Part shown: positions 17,329-26,471 of the stretch, one piece after another
Layout: every line of letters begins with the position of its first letter
How positions within the stretch are numbered: position 1 is the stretch's first letter
Assembly (NCBI RefSeq): GCF_003254545.1
Contig: NZ_QJRH01000063.1
Coordinates: 62,001-126,000 of the forward strand
Length of the DNA stretch: 64,000 nt
Direction: 5' to 3'
Source: Flavobacterium tistrianum
Lineage (GTDB): Bacteria > Bacteroidota > Bacteroidia > Flavobacteriales > Flavobacteriaceae
The notes under the pieces: generated by a model
The model's database searches: none
What the model was told of the DNA's origin: nothing
Seen by the model: the letters and a program-made list of their open reading frames with translations, nothing else
Program-made: the position numbers and the translations under genes

Positions 17329-19812
17329 TTATTTAAATGCTGTAACTATTAATAATGCCAAGCTAGCAAATGCTGTTCCTAGACCAGCCCATTCTCCTGC
17401 ACTCATTTTTTTCCTTTCAGGCTTCTCTGGTACAACAATTTGTGAATCTGGTTCTACTTTTGGATATGATCTAAAAAACAGAAATGAAGTTGTTACGGCA
17501 GCTTTCCCATTAGGATAGATGATATAAGCTTTTCTTTTCCATCCCTTATTGTCGACCCCACCAACAGAATTTATGTAATATTTAAATCCTTTTCCATTTC
17601 TATATGGGATTTCAGAAGTTAACAACACGTTGCCAGTAACTTTTACTCCTTCGTTATATACTGCAACTTCAATTTCATCTCCTGGAAATAAAGTAACATT
17701 TGAATAGTGATTTTTGTCTTTTACAATTTTTTCCCAGTTAACTGGGATTGTAGTGTATTTTAATTCGTCTCTTAATTTTTTTGATAATTTAGATTTGAGG
17801 GTATCTTTAGATTTAAGATTTGATTCATCTAAAGCTCCTTCTTTTTTATCTAACGTTTCTTTCTTCTCCAAGTTAAGATTTACAGTTTCTAATTGCTCTA
17901 ATTGTTCCTCTTTTATTGGTCTTTTTATCTTCATACCATCCAAATTTGCTATAGACGTTAATCCTCCAGCTCTCATGACCACATTATAAACCCTTTCTTT
18001 TTTATTGGCCAATACATATTTTCCCGGATAGGTTACAGCTCCACTTACTTTGACCATTTCCGGTTTTTCATATACGGCCATTCTACGAATATTAATAACA
18101 TCAAAAGGTTTTAAAACAAAATTCTTAATTTGTTCATTATTTTCTGCTGTAATCTCCAATTCAACTAATTCTATACGTTTAGGATCTGCATCGTCAATAG
18201 CATCAGATTTTATCATTCTAGCAATTTCAACTCTTTTTGAAGCTGAACCTGTTAACCCACCTACTTGAACTACTAAATCATTTAAAGTAAGATTCTCAAA
18301 ATATTCGTATTCACCTGGGTTCTTTACTTCACCGTCAATTGTAACTTTATACTCCTCTCTAAAATCTAAAATAGAATATACCGTAACTATATCTTCTCTT
18401 TTTAATTCAATATCTGCATTTAAATCTCCTGACAGAGCAGCTCCTAAATCTACATTAACAATTTCTGTTGTTAAATCTGTTTTTAAACGGATAATTCTTG
18501 CCCTTTTACTATAAGCATCTTCTTTTAATCCCTCTGCTCTTGTTACAAGATCTGAAATTCTCATTCCTTCTGTAAAAGAATAATAATCTGGCCTGAAAAC
18601 AGCTCCTTCAATCTTGATACGATTTTCAAATCGATTAAGGATTTTAGTTATTCTAAAAACATCTCCTGATTGAGGTTGATAAGAATTATACTCACTTTCG
18701 TTTATATCATGAACTTTAAATTCTTTTCCCGTCTTTTGCAGCACATTTACCGAAGCTGTATAAGCAAATTCATTAAATCCAGAAGCAAAATTTAATAAAT
18801 CAGAAAACTTCTCGCCTTTTTTCATTTCAAAAATACCGGGACGCTTAACTTCTCCGTCAACGGTTACTCTTTGGCTATAGGCAGGAATTCTAATAACATC
18901 ATTCTCTTTTAAAGAAATATTATCAGATTGATCTCCTTTAACTAAGAATCTATAAATATCAATATTTTTGTAAACCTTATTGTTTCTGATCAATTCTATG
19001 TTTCTATAACTCCCATTTTTTCCAGGTCCGCCTGCTAAATGCAAAGCATTATAGACTGTTGCTAACGAAGAAATCGAATAATTACCTGGCTGCTTACCTC
19101 CAACAATTGTTACTTTAATAGTACGTATTTTCCCTAAACTAATGCTTACCTGAGATTGTCCAGAACGAACTGTGCTGTAAACTTTAGCGATAGCTGCTTT
19201 TATTTTTTGTGTAGCGGCCTCTATAGACATTCCTGAAACAGAGATTTGTCCTACATAATCTATACTTACTTTTCCTTCTACACTTACAGGTATATTAGCA
19301 TTATACTCTTGAACACCATAAACACTTACTTGTAATTCATCACCAGGACCAAGAATGTAATTCATAGGTGTAGCCAAATTCAAATCTGGCTCAAAATTTA
19401 ATGTAGGATTATCAAATAACTCGGAACCAAAAATTAATGCATTTACAGAATCTTTTACTTTATCATTTTTTATTTCCCCCTGTTTTCTCCCAAATTCTGA
19501 AGTTTTCTCGCCTGTTTTTAATTTACTATCCTTATTTTTATCTTTTGCATTTTTCTTTTCATACTCATTAAGTTTAACTCTAAGTTTATTAAACTCTGTT
19601 TGACTCATCCCTTTTGAAAGTGCCATCGATTCGACTTGATCAATTGTTGCATTATTACTTTTTAATTGAGCACTAAGCTTTGCTAAATCATCATCAGATA
19701 AGTAGTCAACTTTTACTGTAGTTAAATCTTTAGATTTCATTATATCTTGCGCAGTTGCATTAAAAGTAATTAATGCAAAAAATACAATAAGAACGTATAT
19801 TATTTTTTTCAT
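17329..19812 (-). CDS. Large SLBB-domain polysaccharide export protein (Wza-like)
   Basis: An 827-residue secreted protein. A signal peptide (residues 1-21, cleaved after NATA-Q or nearby) is followed by a charged, probably coiled stretch (25-125), a Poly_export domain starting NYILGPGDELQVSVYG (151-166) and several SLBB beta-grasp repeats. A hydrophobic segment ends the protein. It is about three times the size of the other Wza homologue here and of the Bacteroidetes type with many SLBB repeats. It probably forms the outer-membrane or periplasmic export channel. The next gene is the Wzz-like partner. Confidence 0.85.
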   Translation of the reverse strand: MKKIIYVLIVFFALITFNATAQDIMKSKDLTTVKVDYLSDDDLAKLSAQLKSNNATIDQVESMALSKGMSQTEFNKLRVKLNEYEKKNAKDKNKDSKLKTGEKTSEFGRKQGEIKNDKVKDSVNALIFGSELFDNPTLNFEPDLNLATPMNYILGPGDELQVSVYGVQEYNANIPVSVEGKVSIDYVGQISVSGMSIEAATQKIKAAIAKVYSTVRSGQSQVSISLGKIRTIKVTIVGGKQPGNYSISSLATVYNALHLAGGPGKNGSYRNIELIRNNKVYKNIDIYRFLVKGDQSDNISLKENDVIRIPAYSQRVTVDGEVKRPGIFEMKKGEKFSDLLNFASGFNEFAYTASVNVLQKTGKEFKVHDINESEYNSYQPQSGDVFRITKILNRFENRIKIEGAVFRPDYYSFTEGMRISDLVTRAEGLKEDAYSKRARIIRLKTDLTTEIVNVDLGAALSGDLNADIELKREDIVTVYSILDFREEYKVTIDGEVKNPGEYEYFENLTLNDLVVQVGGLTGSASKRVEIARMIKSDAIDDADPKRIELVELEITAENNEQIKNFVLKPFDVINIRRMAVYEKPEMVKVSGAVTYPGKYVLANKKERVYNVVMRAGGLTSIANLDGMKIKRPIKEEQLEQLETVNLNLEKKETLDKKEGALDESNLKSKDTLKSKLSKKLRDELKYTTIPVNWEKIVKDKNHYSNVTLFPGDEIEVAVYNEGVKVTGNVLLTSEIPYRNGKGFKYYINSVGGVDNKGWKRKAYIIYPNGKAAVTTSFLFFRSYPKVEPDSQIVVPEKPERKKMSAGEWAGLGTAFASLALLIVTAFK

Positions 19813-19856
19813 ATTAGGAAAAATTATTAAAAAATATTTACAATAAATATTTTCTT

Positions 19857-20903
19857 TTATGAGTATTGTTTTTGATAATAATCTTTATACGAACCAGAAG
19901 TAACGCTTTGAAGCCATTCTTGATTATTCAAATACCAATTTATAGTTTTTTCCAGTCCTTCTTCAAAAGTGACCGAAGGTTTCCACCCTAATTCTCTATT
20001 AATTTTTGAGGCATCTATTGCGTAACGTAAATCGTGACCAGGTCTATCTTTTACATAAGTAATTAGTTTTTCAGAAGTACCTTTTTCTCTTTCTAATTTA
20101 CCATCCATTATTGCACACAATAATTTAACTAAATCAATATTTCTCCACTCATTAAAACCACCTATGTTATAAGTTTCGTGGTTTTTTCCTTCATGAAAAA
20201 CCAAATCAATCGCAATGGCATGATCTTCAACAAATAGCCAATCTCTCGTATAATTGCCATCACCATATACAGGCAATGGCTTATTATTTATAATATTATT
20301 TATAAAAAGAGGAATAAGTTTTTCAGGAAAATGGTAGGAACCATAATTATTTGAACAATTGGTAAGAACATAAGGTAACCCGTAAGTTTCACCATAGGCT
20401 CTTACAAAATGATCAGAACTTGCTTTTGATGCCGAATAAGGAGAGTTTGGATCATAAGGAGTATTTTCAGTAAATAATCCTTCAGCACCTAAAGAACCAT
20501 AAACTTCATCCGTGCTTATATGATAAAATCTCTTTCCTTCAAAGTTATTTTTCCAATTATTCTTAGCGGCATTCAATAAATTCATTGTTCCAATAACGTT
20601 GGTTTTAACAAATGCAAGCGGATCCTCAATGGAACGATCCACATGTGATTCTGCGGCTAAATGCAGAACTCCATCAAATTTATGAAGATCAAAAAGCTCA
20701 TTAACAAAACTCTCATCAACAATATCTCCTTTAACGAAAGTGTAATTTTTTTTATTTTCAATATCTTTTATATTTTCAAGATTTCCAGCATATGTCAATG
20801 CATCTAAATTGAAAATTTGATATTCTGGATATTTGTTCACAAAACGTCTTACTACATGAGAACCAATAAAACCAGCACCGCCAGTTATTAGAATTTTTTT
20901 CAT
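19857..20903 (-). CDS. rfbB: dTDP-glucose 4,6-dehydratase
   Basis: A 348-residue RmlB-type enzyme. It shows [10 protein letters not shown] at 8-17, the active-site [10 protein letters not shown] (Thr131, Asp132, Glu133) and Tyr156-x3-Lys160 (YSASK). It makes dTDP-4-keto-6-deoxy-glucose. No rfbA, rfbC or rfbD accompanies it in the window, so either those lie elsewhere or the product feeds the VioA-like aminotransferase at 11452-12534 rather than rhamnose. Confidence 0.93.
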   Translation of the reverse strand: MKKILITGGAGFIGSHVVRRFVNKYPEYQIFNLDALTYAGNLENIKDIENKKNYTFVKGDIVDESFVNELFDLHKFDGVLHLAAESHVDRSIEDPLAFVKTNVIGTMNLLNAAKNNWKNNFEGKRFYHISTDEVYGSLGAEGLFTENTPYDPNSPYSASKASSDHFVRAYGETYGLPYVLTNCSNNYGSYHFPEKLIPLFINNIINNKPLPVYGDGNYTRDWLFVEDHAIAIDLVFHEGKNHETYNIGGFNEWRNIDLVKLLCAIMDGKLEREKGTSEKLITYVKDRPGHDLRYAIDASKINRELGWKPSVTFEEGLEKTINWYLNNQEWLQSVTSGSYKDYYQKQYS

Positions 20904-20912
20904 TTTTATTCT

Positions 20913-21920
20913 TTAATTTAAGAGTTTTGAATTCTGCTTTTCTAATTCGCTGTAAAGATCTTTCACATCTTGCGAATTTTCTTTTTGCAAAATTAGATTA
21001 GCAGTTTCAGTATAAACAAAAATAGTGTTTTTCAAACCGAGAAAAGTTGTATGCTTATCACATCCGATAACCATGTTACCATTAGAATCTGTTGAATGTC
21101 CTTTTGAGTATAAATAATCATAAACCGATTCAAATGAGCCTAAATCCGACCATGAAAAAGAAGCAGGAACAACTTTAATTTTTTTACTACGTTCCATTAC
21201 TGCGTAATCAATACTAATAGAAGGAATTTCCATAGATAAATTTAAATCTAGAAGCCCTTCTTTACTTGCTTCCCAAACTATTCTAGATTTTTCGTAAACT
21301 TCAGGCTGGAATTTCTTCAGTTCCTCTAAAAGTACACTTGCTTTAAAACAAAACATTCCACTATTCCACAAGAAATTACCTTTTGCGATAAATTCTTTTG
21401 CAGTTGTTTTGTTTGGTTTTTCACGAAAGGAAATTACATTATCTGCTTTTGCCTCTATATAGCCATAACCTGTTTCTGGCTTTGTTGGGATAATTCCAAA
21501 AGTAACTATAAAACCGTCTTTTGCTTTGGAAATTGCTTCGTGAATTGCTTTATTGTAATCTTCTATTTTATCTATTATGTGATCAGAAGGAGTTACAATT
21601 AATATATCTTCCGGGTTTGAAGCAAAAGCCGCAAAAGCAATCGCGGCTGCAGTATTTCTAGGAGTCGCTTCCACAATATTGGTATAGGTAGTATTGGTTT
21701 TGTTCATAACAACACCACTCAAATGATGATTATCAACATTTCCTACTACCATCACTTTATCAGCTAAATGACGATTGCGTTCTACCGTCATTTCGAATAA
21801 TGACTTCCCTTCAAATATCTCTAAATACTGTTTTGGTCTGCTTTTACGAGAAAGAGGCCATAACCTACTGCCTACTCCCCCCGTTAGAACCACATGTATT
21901 ATTGAATTTTTTGTTTCCAT
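20913..21920 (-). CDS. manC: Mannose-1-phosphate guanylyltransferase
   Basis: A 335-residue nucleotidyltransferase with TGGVGSRLWPLSR-SRPKQY at the N-terminus (the pyrophosphorylase signature), VTPSDH and the FREKP loop. It lacks the C-terminal phosphomannose isomerase domain of bifunctional ManC/AlgA proteins. It makes GDP-mannose. No GDP-mannose dehydratase is visible nearby, so mannose itself or a product made elsewhere enters the polymer. Confidence 0.9.
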   Translation of the reverse strand: METKNSIIHVVLTGGVGSRLWPLSRKSRPKQYLEIFEGKSLFEMTVERNRHLADKVMVVGNVDNHHLSGVVMNKTNTTYTNIVEATPRNTAAAIAFAAFASNPEDILIVTPSDHIIDKIEDYNKAIHEAISKAKDGFIVTFGIIPTKPETGYGYIEAKADNVISFREKPNKTTAKEFIAKGNFLWNSGMFCFKASVLLEELKKFQPEVYEKSRIVWEASKEGLLDLNLSMEIPSISIDYAVMERSKKIKVVPASFSWSDLGSFESVYDYLYSKGHSTDSNGNMVIGCDKHTTFLGLKNTIFVYTETANLILQKENSQDVKDLYSELEKQNSKLLN

Positions 21921-21951
21921 TTTCTCTAAAAATAAAAAAAGACTTTTAGTT

Positions 21952-23241
21952 CTATAGTCTATTATCGGCTATAGCACCTAAAACTCCTTTTACATCATAT
22001 AATAAACTATTTGACTTTTGCAATTCAACAAAATCTAATTCTAAAAACTCAGCGTGTGAAACTCCCAGAACTATGGCATCAAATTTATTGTTTGGAAGAG
22101 AGTTTAATGTTACTAAATTATATTCTTTTATTACATCATGTACATCTGCTAGAGGATCAAATATGGTGACTAAAATCCCATACTCATTTAACGCTTTTAC
22201 AACATCTACAATTTTAGTATTTCTTACGTCTGGGCAATTTTCTTTAAAGGTAATTCCAAGCATCAATAATTCAGCTCCATTAACCGAAATACCTTTTTTA
22301 ATCATTAGCTTCACTATTTGTGAAGCTACATATTCTCCCATACTATCATTCAAACGTCTTCCTGCTAAAATTATTTCAGGGTGGTATCCAAACTCTTGAG
22401 CCCTTTGCGCCAAATAATAAGGGTCCACGCCTATACAGTGTCCTCCAACAAGACCTGGCTTAAAAGGCAAAAAATTCCATTTTGTCGCTGCCGCCGTTAG
22501 CACTTCTTGTGTATCAATATTCATTAGATTGAAAATCTTCGCCAATTCATTGACAAAAGCAATATTAATATCCCTCTGAGAGTTCTCAATTACTTTTGCC
22601 GCTTCTGCAACTTTTATAGTAGGCGCTAAATGCGTTCCTGCAGTAATTACCGATTTATACAATGCATCAACTTTTAAACCGGTTTCTGTAGTTGAACCAG
22701 AAGTAACTTTTAGGATTTTTTCAACTGTATGTTCTTTGTCTCCTGGATTAATTCTTTCTGGGGAATATCCTGCAAAAAAATCTTCATTAAATTTCAATCC
22801 CGAAACCTGTTCTAAAACTGGCACACATTGTTCCTCTGTTACTCCAGGATAAACAGTAGATTCATAAATAACAACATCACCTTTTTTTAAAACTTTACCG
22901 ACAGTTTCGCTCGATTTGTAAAGGGGTGTTAAATCTGGTCTATTATTCCTGTCGACTGGAGTAGGAACTGTAACTATATAATAATTGCAATTCTGAATAT
23001 CTTCTAATGAAGTTGTACAATATAAACCAATTTCCTTACTGGGTTCTGCAATTAAGACTTTTTGTAAAACATCATCTTCAACTTCTAAAGTTGTATCGGT
23101 TCCCGATTTTAAAGAATTAATTCTAGATTCATTTATATCAAAACCAACTACAGAATATTTTGTTGCAAATAATCGAGCTAATGGCAATCCAACATAGCCT
23201 AAACCAATAACTGCAATTTTAACATTTTTTTCTAATTCCAT
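21952..23241 (-). CDS. UDP-N-acetylhexosamine 6-dehydrogenase (WbpO/TviB-like), copy 2
   Basis: A 429-residue paralogue of the enzyme at 13980-15254, differing throughout but by eye about three quarters identical. All motifs are kept: GLGYVGLP, ESTVYPGVTEE and GGHCIGVDPYYLAQ with the catalytic cysteine. It is the first gene after the promoter and structured leader at 23253-23365. The two copies may supply different branches, or one may be a dosage copy left by duplication. Confidence 0.85.
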   Translation of the reverse strand: MELEKNVKIAVIGLGYVGLPLARLFATKYSVVGFDINESRINSLKSGTDTTLEVEDDVLQKVLIAEPSKEIGLYCTTSLEDIQNCNYYIVTVPTPVDRNNRPDLTPLYKSSETVGKVLKKGDVVIYESTVYPGVTEEQCVPVLEQVSGLKFNEDFFAGYSPERINPGDKEHTVEKILKVTSGSTTETGLKVDALYKSVITAGTHLAPTIKVAEAAKVIENSQRDINIAFVNELAKIFNLMNIDTQEVLTAAATKWNFLPFKPGLVGGHCIGVDPYYLAQRAQEFGYHPEIILAGRRLNDSMGEYVASQIVKLMIKKGISVNGAELLMLGITFKENCPDVRNTKIVDVVKALNEYGILVTIFDPLADVHDVIKEYNLVTLNSLPNNKFDAIVLGVSHAEFLELDFVELQKSNSLLYDVKGVLGAIADNRL

Positions 23242-23252
23242 TTTTTTAATTT

Positions 23253-23319
23253 ATTTAGGCTTTTAAAAACTCACGGCTTCGCCGTTCCAAGTCACAAAAT
23301 CTGACTCAGATGCCTAAAT
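23253..23319 (-). ncRNA. Candidate structured leader RNA (three-way junction)
   Basis: An 8-base outer stem (ATTTAGGC at 23253-23260 with GCCTAAAT at 23312-23319) encloses two perfect small hairpins: ATCTG/CAGAT with a 3-base loop (23299-23311) and ACGGC/GCCGT with a 3-base loop (23273-23285). As transcribed, the element would begin about 8 bases after the predicted transcription start and end about 12 bases before the dehydrogenase ATG. I cannot assign it to a known class; the Rfam flavo-1 motif is one to test. Confidence 0.5.
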
Positions 23320-23333
23320 TAATCATTTTCGCG

Positions 23334-23364
23334 CAAATATAATATATTAAGTCTAGTTATTCAA
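23334..23364 (-). promoter_or_regulatory. Bacteroidetes-type promoter for the downstream polysaccharide genes
   Basis: On the minus strand TATATTTG (23341-23334) matches the -7 consensus TAnnTTTG exactly. A TTG (23364-23362) lies 20 bases upstream in the -33 position. It lies in the gap between the upxY terminator and the dehydrogenase gene, with the structured leader directly downstream. Confidence 0.6.
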
Positions 23365-23460
23365 TACGGTTTCACGTAATACTCAAAAACAAATTGTTAA
23401 TTTAAAAACGCTTAACTACAACATATTATTAATCAGGCTGTAAATAATTACTTTATAAAA

Positions 23461-23504
23461 AAAACAGAAGAAAAAAATCTAAAAAAAGACTTCTCTTCTG
23501 TTTA
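23461..23504 (-). terminator. Rho-independent-type terminator after upxY
   Basis: AAACAGAAGA (23462-23471) pairs with TCTTCTGTTT (23494-23503). On the transcribed strand a run of Ts follows. It lies 20 bases past the upxY stop and separates upxY from the long downstream unit, unless readthrough or antitermination occurs. Confidence 0.65.
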
Positions 23505-23524
23505 ATTTTTACTTGATAACGTTG

Positions 23525-23989
23525 TTATTTGTATTTTATTTTTAAAACACAGCCCAAACTTTCTAAAACTAATATATAGTAATTATTAGAAACTTCCCTA
23601 ACAATTGCATTTTGATTAACAAATGCACCTGATTCTAATTTAATTTTATCTCCTACTTGAAGAGTTGAAACAGTTATATCACTAATATTTGACGCTTTAA
23701 GACTAGCTTTTATAATTTCAATTTCTTGGTCTTTTACAATTGCTGGTTTTCCAAGCCAAAATAAGTACCTTATAACTCCTGCGACTTGAAAAACTAAATT
23801 TCTTTCTGAATCCTCCAATTTTACAAAAACATAGGAACTAAAAAGCGGAACCTCAATTTTTTTCTTTCTGTCAGACCATTGCTTAACTTGAATAATAAGA
23901 GGACAATAACACTCAATTCCTAATTGATTGAGTTTATCTGCAACTTTTTTTTCCCATTTAGGCTTTGTATAAACTACGTACCAATTCAT
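23525..23989 (-). CDS. UpxY-type NusG paralogue, transcription antiterminator
   Basis: A 154-residue NusG-like protein. The NGN domain opens MNWYVVYTKPKWEKKVADKL and includes PLFSSYVFVKL; a KOW-like C-terminal domain covers about 105-154. In Bacteroides, UpxY proteins bind early elongation complexes at the leader of their own capsule operon and prevent premature termination. Its position just before a terminator, promoter and structured leader, within a polysaccharide locus, fits such a locus-specific role. The target site here is inferred. Confidence 0.88.
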   Translation of the reverse strand: MNWYVVYTKPKWEKKVADKLNQLGIECYCPLIIQVKQWSDRKKKIEVPLFSSYVFVKLEDSERNLVFQVAGVIRYLFWLGKPAIVKDQEIEIIKASLKASNISDITVSTLQVGDKIKLESGAFVNQNAIVREVSNNYYILVLESLGCVLKIKYK

Positions 23990-24061
23990 TCTTCTTATTT
24001 ATCACGAAGCAAAACCTACTACACTTCACATTAAAAACATCATTTTACTTCACTAAAAACT

Positions 24062-25453
24062 TTATGCCCCTATACCATTGTAAATAAAACCTATAGATTC
24101 TAATTCTTTAGCATTCAAAATATTTCTTCCATCAAAAATAAAAGCTGGCTTATGCATAGAATCGTAAATTTTTTGCCAGTCATACGTTGTAAATTCGTCC
24201 CACTCTGTTAAAACAGCAATTGCATGTGCATCTTTACACGCTTCGTAAGCATTCTCAAAAACATTTAACGCTTTTGCGTTTTCTTTATTTAATCTTGTTT
24301 CTAAATAATCTAGATCACTTAACATCTTATTTTCAGAAACTTTCGGATCGTAAACTGAAATTTTAGCTTGTTCATTTATTAAATCATCAGCCACATAAAT
24401 TGCAGCAGATTCTCTAGTATCGTTTGTATCTTTTTTGAAAGCCCAACCTAAAAAAGTAATTTTTTTATCAGCAACAGTATTATATAATGTCTGAACAATT
24501 TTATTTGAAAATCTTCTTTTTTGATGATCATTCATAATAATGACTTGTTCCCAGTAATCCGCAACTTCATTCAATCCGTATGACTTTGCTATGTAAACCA
24601 AGTTTAGAATATCTTTTTGAAAACAAGAGCCTCCAAATCCTACTGAAGCTTTTAAGAATTTAGGTCCAATTCTACTGTCCATTCCAATTGCTTTTGCAAC
24701 TTCGTTCACATCAGCGCCCGTTTTTTCGCATAATTCCGACATTGCATTAATAGAAGAAATACGCTGTGCTAAAAATGCATTTGCAGTAAGTTTAGACAAT
24801 TCTGATGACCAAACATTTGTTGTTAGAATTTGATCTTTATCAACCCAATTAGAATAAACTTCTACTAGCGAATTAATAGCCTCTTCTCCTTCTGGTGTTG
24901 TATCTCCACCAATTAAAATTCGATCTGGATTTAACAAATCTGCAACTGCAGTTCCTTCCGCCAAAAATTCTGGGTTAGATAAAATTTGAAATTGAACGCC
25001 ATTTCCTGTATTATCTAATATACTTTTAATTGCTTCAGCCGTTCTAACTGGCAAAGTAGATTTCTCGACTACAATTTTATTTTGTTTTGCTACTCTTGCT
25101 ATTTGCCTTGCGCATAACTCAATATATTTTAAGTCAGCAGCCATTCCTTTTCCTTTCCCGTAAGTTTTGGTTGGAGTATTAACTGAAATAAATATCATTT
25201 GTGCTTCATCTATTGCTTGATCAACATCTGTAGAAAAAAACAGATTTCTGCCTCTCGCTTCTGCTACAATTTCAGAAAGACCTGGCTCATAAATAGGAAT
25301 ATTTTCAGGATTCGGATCATTCCAATCCGCAATTCTTTGTTCATTTAAATCAACAACTGTAACTTGAATGTGTGGGCATTTCTGAGCAATAACTGCCATA
25401 GTTGGACCACCAACATATCCTGCACCAATGCAGCAAATTTTTGTAATTTTCAT
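24062..25453 (-). CDS. ugd: UDP-glucose 6-dehydrogenase
   Basis: A 463-residue enzyme of the long, animal-like UGDH type: [17 protein letters not shown] at the NAD site, [10 protein letters not shown] and the catalytic loop [16 protein letters not shown]. It oxidises UDP-glucose to UDP-glucuronate, a building block for acidic polysaccharides. It differs clearly from the two WbpO-like dehydrogenases in this locus. Confidence 0.93.
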   Translation of the reverse strand: MKITKICCIGAGYVGGPTMAVIAQKCPHIQVTVVDLNEQRIADWNDPNPENIPIYEPGLSEIVAEARGRNLFFSTDVDQAIDEAQMIFISVNTPTKTYGKGKGMAADLKYIELCARQIARVAKQNKIVVEKSTLPVRTAEAIKSILDNTGNGVQFQILSNPEFLAEGTAVADLLNPDRILIGGDTTPEGEEAINSLVEVYSNWVDKDQILTTNVWSSELSKLTANAFLAQRISSINAMSELCEKTGADVNEVAKAIGMDSRIGPKFLKASVGFGGSCFQKDILNLVYIAKSYGLNEVADYWEQVIIMNDHQKRRFSNKIVQTLYNTVADKKITFLGWAFKKDTNDTRESAAIYVADDLINEQAKISVYDPKVSENKMLSDLDYLETRLNKENAKALNVFENAYEACKDAHAIAVLTEWDEFTTYDWQKIYDSMHKPAFIFDGRNILNAKELESIGFIYNGIGA

Positions 25454-25477
25454 TTGATCTATTTTATCTTGATCTAT

Positions 25478-26461
25478 TTATTTTAAATTATTCCAGTACC
25501 ACCACACAGCTTCTTTCAATCCTTCTTGCAAAGAATATTTTGGTTTATAACCAAGCATTGTTTTTGCCTTTTCGATACTTGCTAATGAATGGGGAATATC
25601 CCCTACTCTGGTTTCTCCATAAATAATTGGTACATCTTTTATTTTTGGATCAAACTCTGATAAATATTCTTTTAAATATTTAGCTAAATCATTTAATGTA
25701 TTTCTATCTCCAAATGCAGTATTGTAAATAGAATTAATCGCTTTCGGATTTTGAGAAGTCATTGCCAGCTCATTCATCTGAATAACATTATCAATATAAG
25801 TGAAATCACGCGAATAATTTCCATCTCCATTGATTACTGGACTTTCATGATTCATAAACTGCTTTACAAATTTTGGTATTACAGCCGCATAAGCTCCATC
25901 TGGATCTTGCTTTCTTCCAAAAACATTAAAATAGCGAAGACCAATTGTTTCTAAGCCATAAGTTTTACTGAAAATTTCTGCATATAGCTCATTTACATAT
26001 TTAGTAATTGCATAAGGAGATAATGGTTTTCCTATAACATCTTCTACTTTTGGCAATCCTTGAGAATCTCCATAAGTTGACGAGCTCGCTGCATATACAA
26101 ATCGTTTTACTTTTGCATCGCGCGCTGCCGTAAGCATATTTAAAAAACCCGAAACATTTACATCATTGGTAGTAATTGGATCTTTTATTGATCTTGGAAC
26201 AGAACCTAAAGCAGCTTGATGCAAAACATAATCTGCTCCTTCAACTGCTAAATTACAATCAGCTAAATTTCGGATATCACCTTCGATTAATTTAAAATCT
26301 GGATTATCTAAAAAATCTTTCAAATTATGACGATGTCCTGTTGAAAAATTATCCAAGCAAACGACCTTATAACCTAAGTGTAAAAAATACTCGGTCAGAT
26401 TCGAACCTATAAATCCAGCTCCTCCGGTGATTAAAATTGTATTTTTTGTTTTATTTTCCAT
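25478..26461 (-). CDS. UDP-N-acetylhexosamine 4-epimerase (WbpP/TviC-like), copy 2
   Basis: A 327-residue paralogue of the protein at 15289-16257, with [24 protein letters not shown] and the SPYAITK active site all kept. By eye about 80% identical to copy 1. Here it sits between the Wzc kinase and ugd rather than beside a WbpO-like gene. It probably provides UDP-GalNAc or its uronic acid. It could instead act on UDP-glucuronate made by the adjacent Ugd. Confidence 0.85.
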   Translation of the reverse strand: MENKTKNTILITGGAGFIGSNLTEYFLHLGYKVVCLDNFSTGHRHNLKDFLDNPDFKLIEGDIRNLADCNLAVEGADYVLHQAALGSVPRSIKDPITTNDVNVSGFLNMLTAARDAKVKRFVYAASSSTYGDSQGLPKVEDVIGKPLSPYAITKYVNELYAEIFSKTYGLETIGLRYFNVFGRKQDPDGAYAAVIPKFVKQFMNHESPVINGDGNYSRDFTYIDNVIQMNELAMTSQNPKAINSIYNTAFGDRNTLNDLAKYLKEYLSEFDPKIKDVPIIYGETRVGDIPHSLASIEKAKTMLGYKPKYSLQEGLKEAVWWYWNNLK

Positions 26462-26471
26462 TTATCCAAAT

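Noticed and set aside
22073..22399. A 108-codon plus-strand frame opposite the second dehydrogenase
   Set aside because: Antisense shadow of a conserved gene; no separate promoter or leader seen.
13980..23241. The two near-identical dehydrogenase genes as an assembly artefact
   Set aside because: They differ in sequence throughout and have different neighbours, so they are true paralogues.
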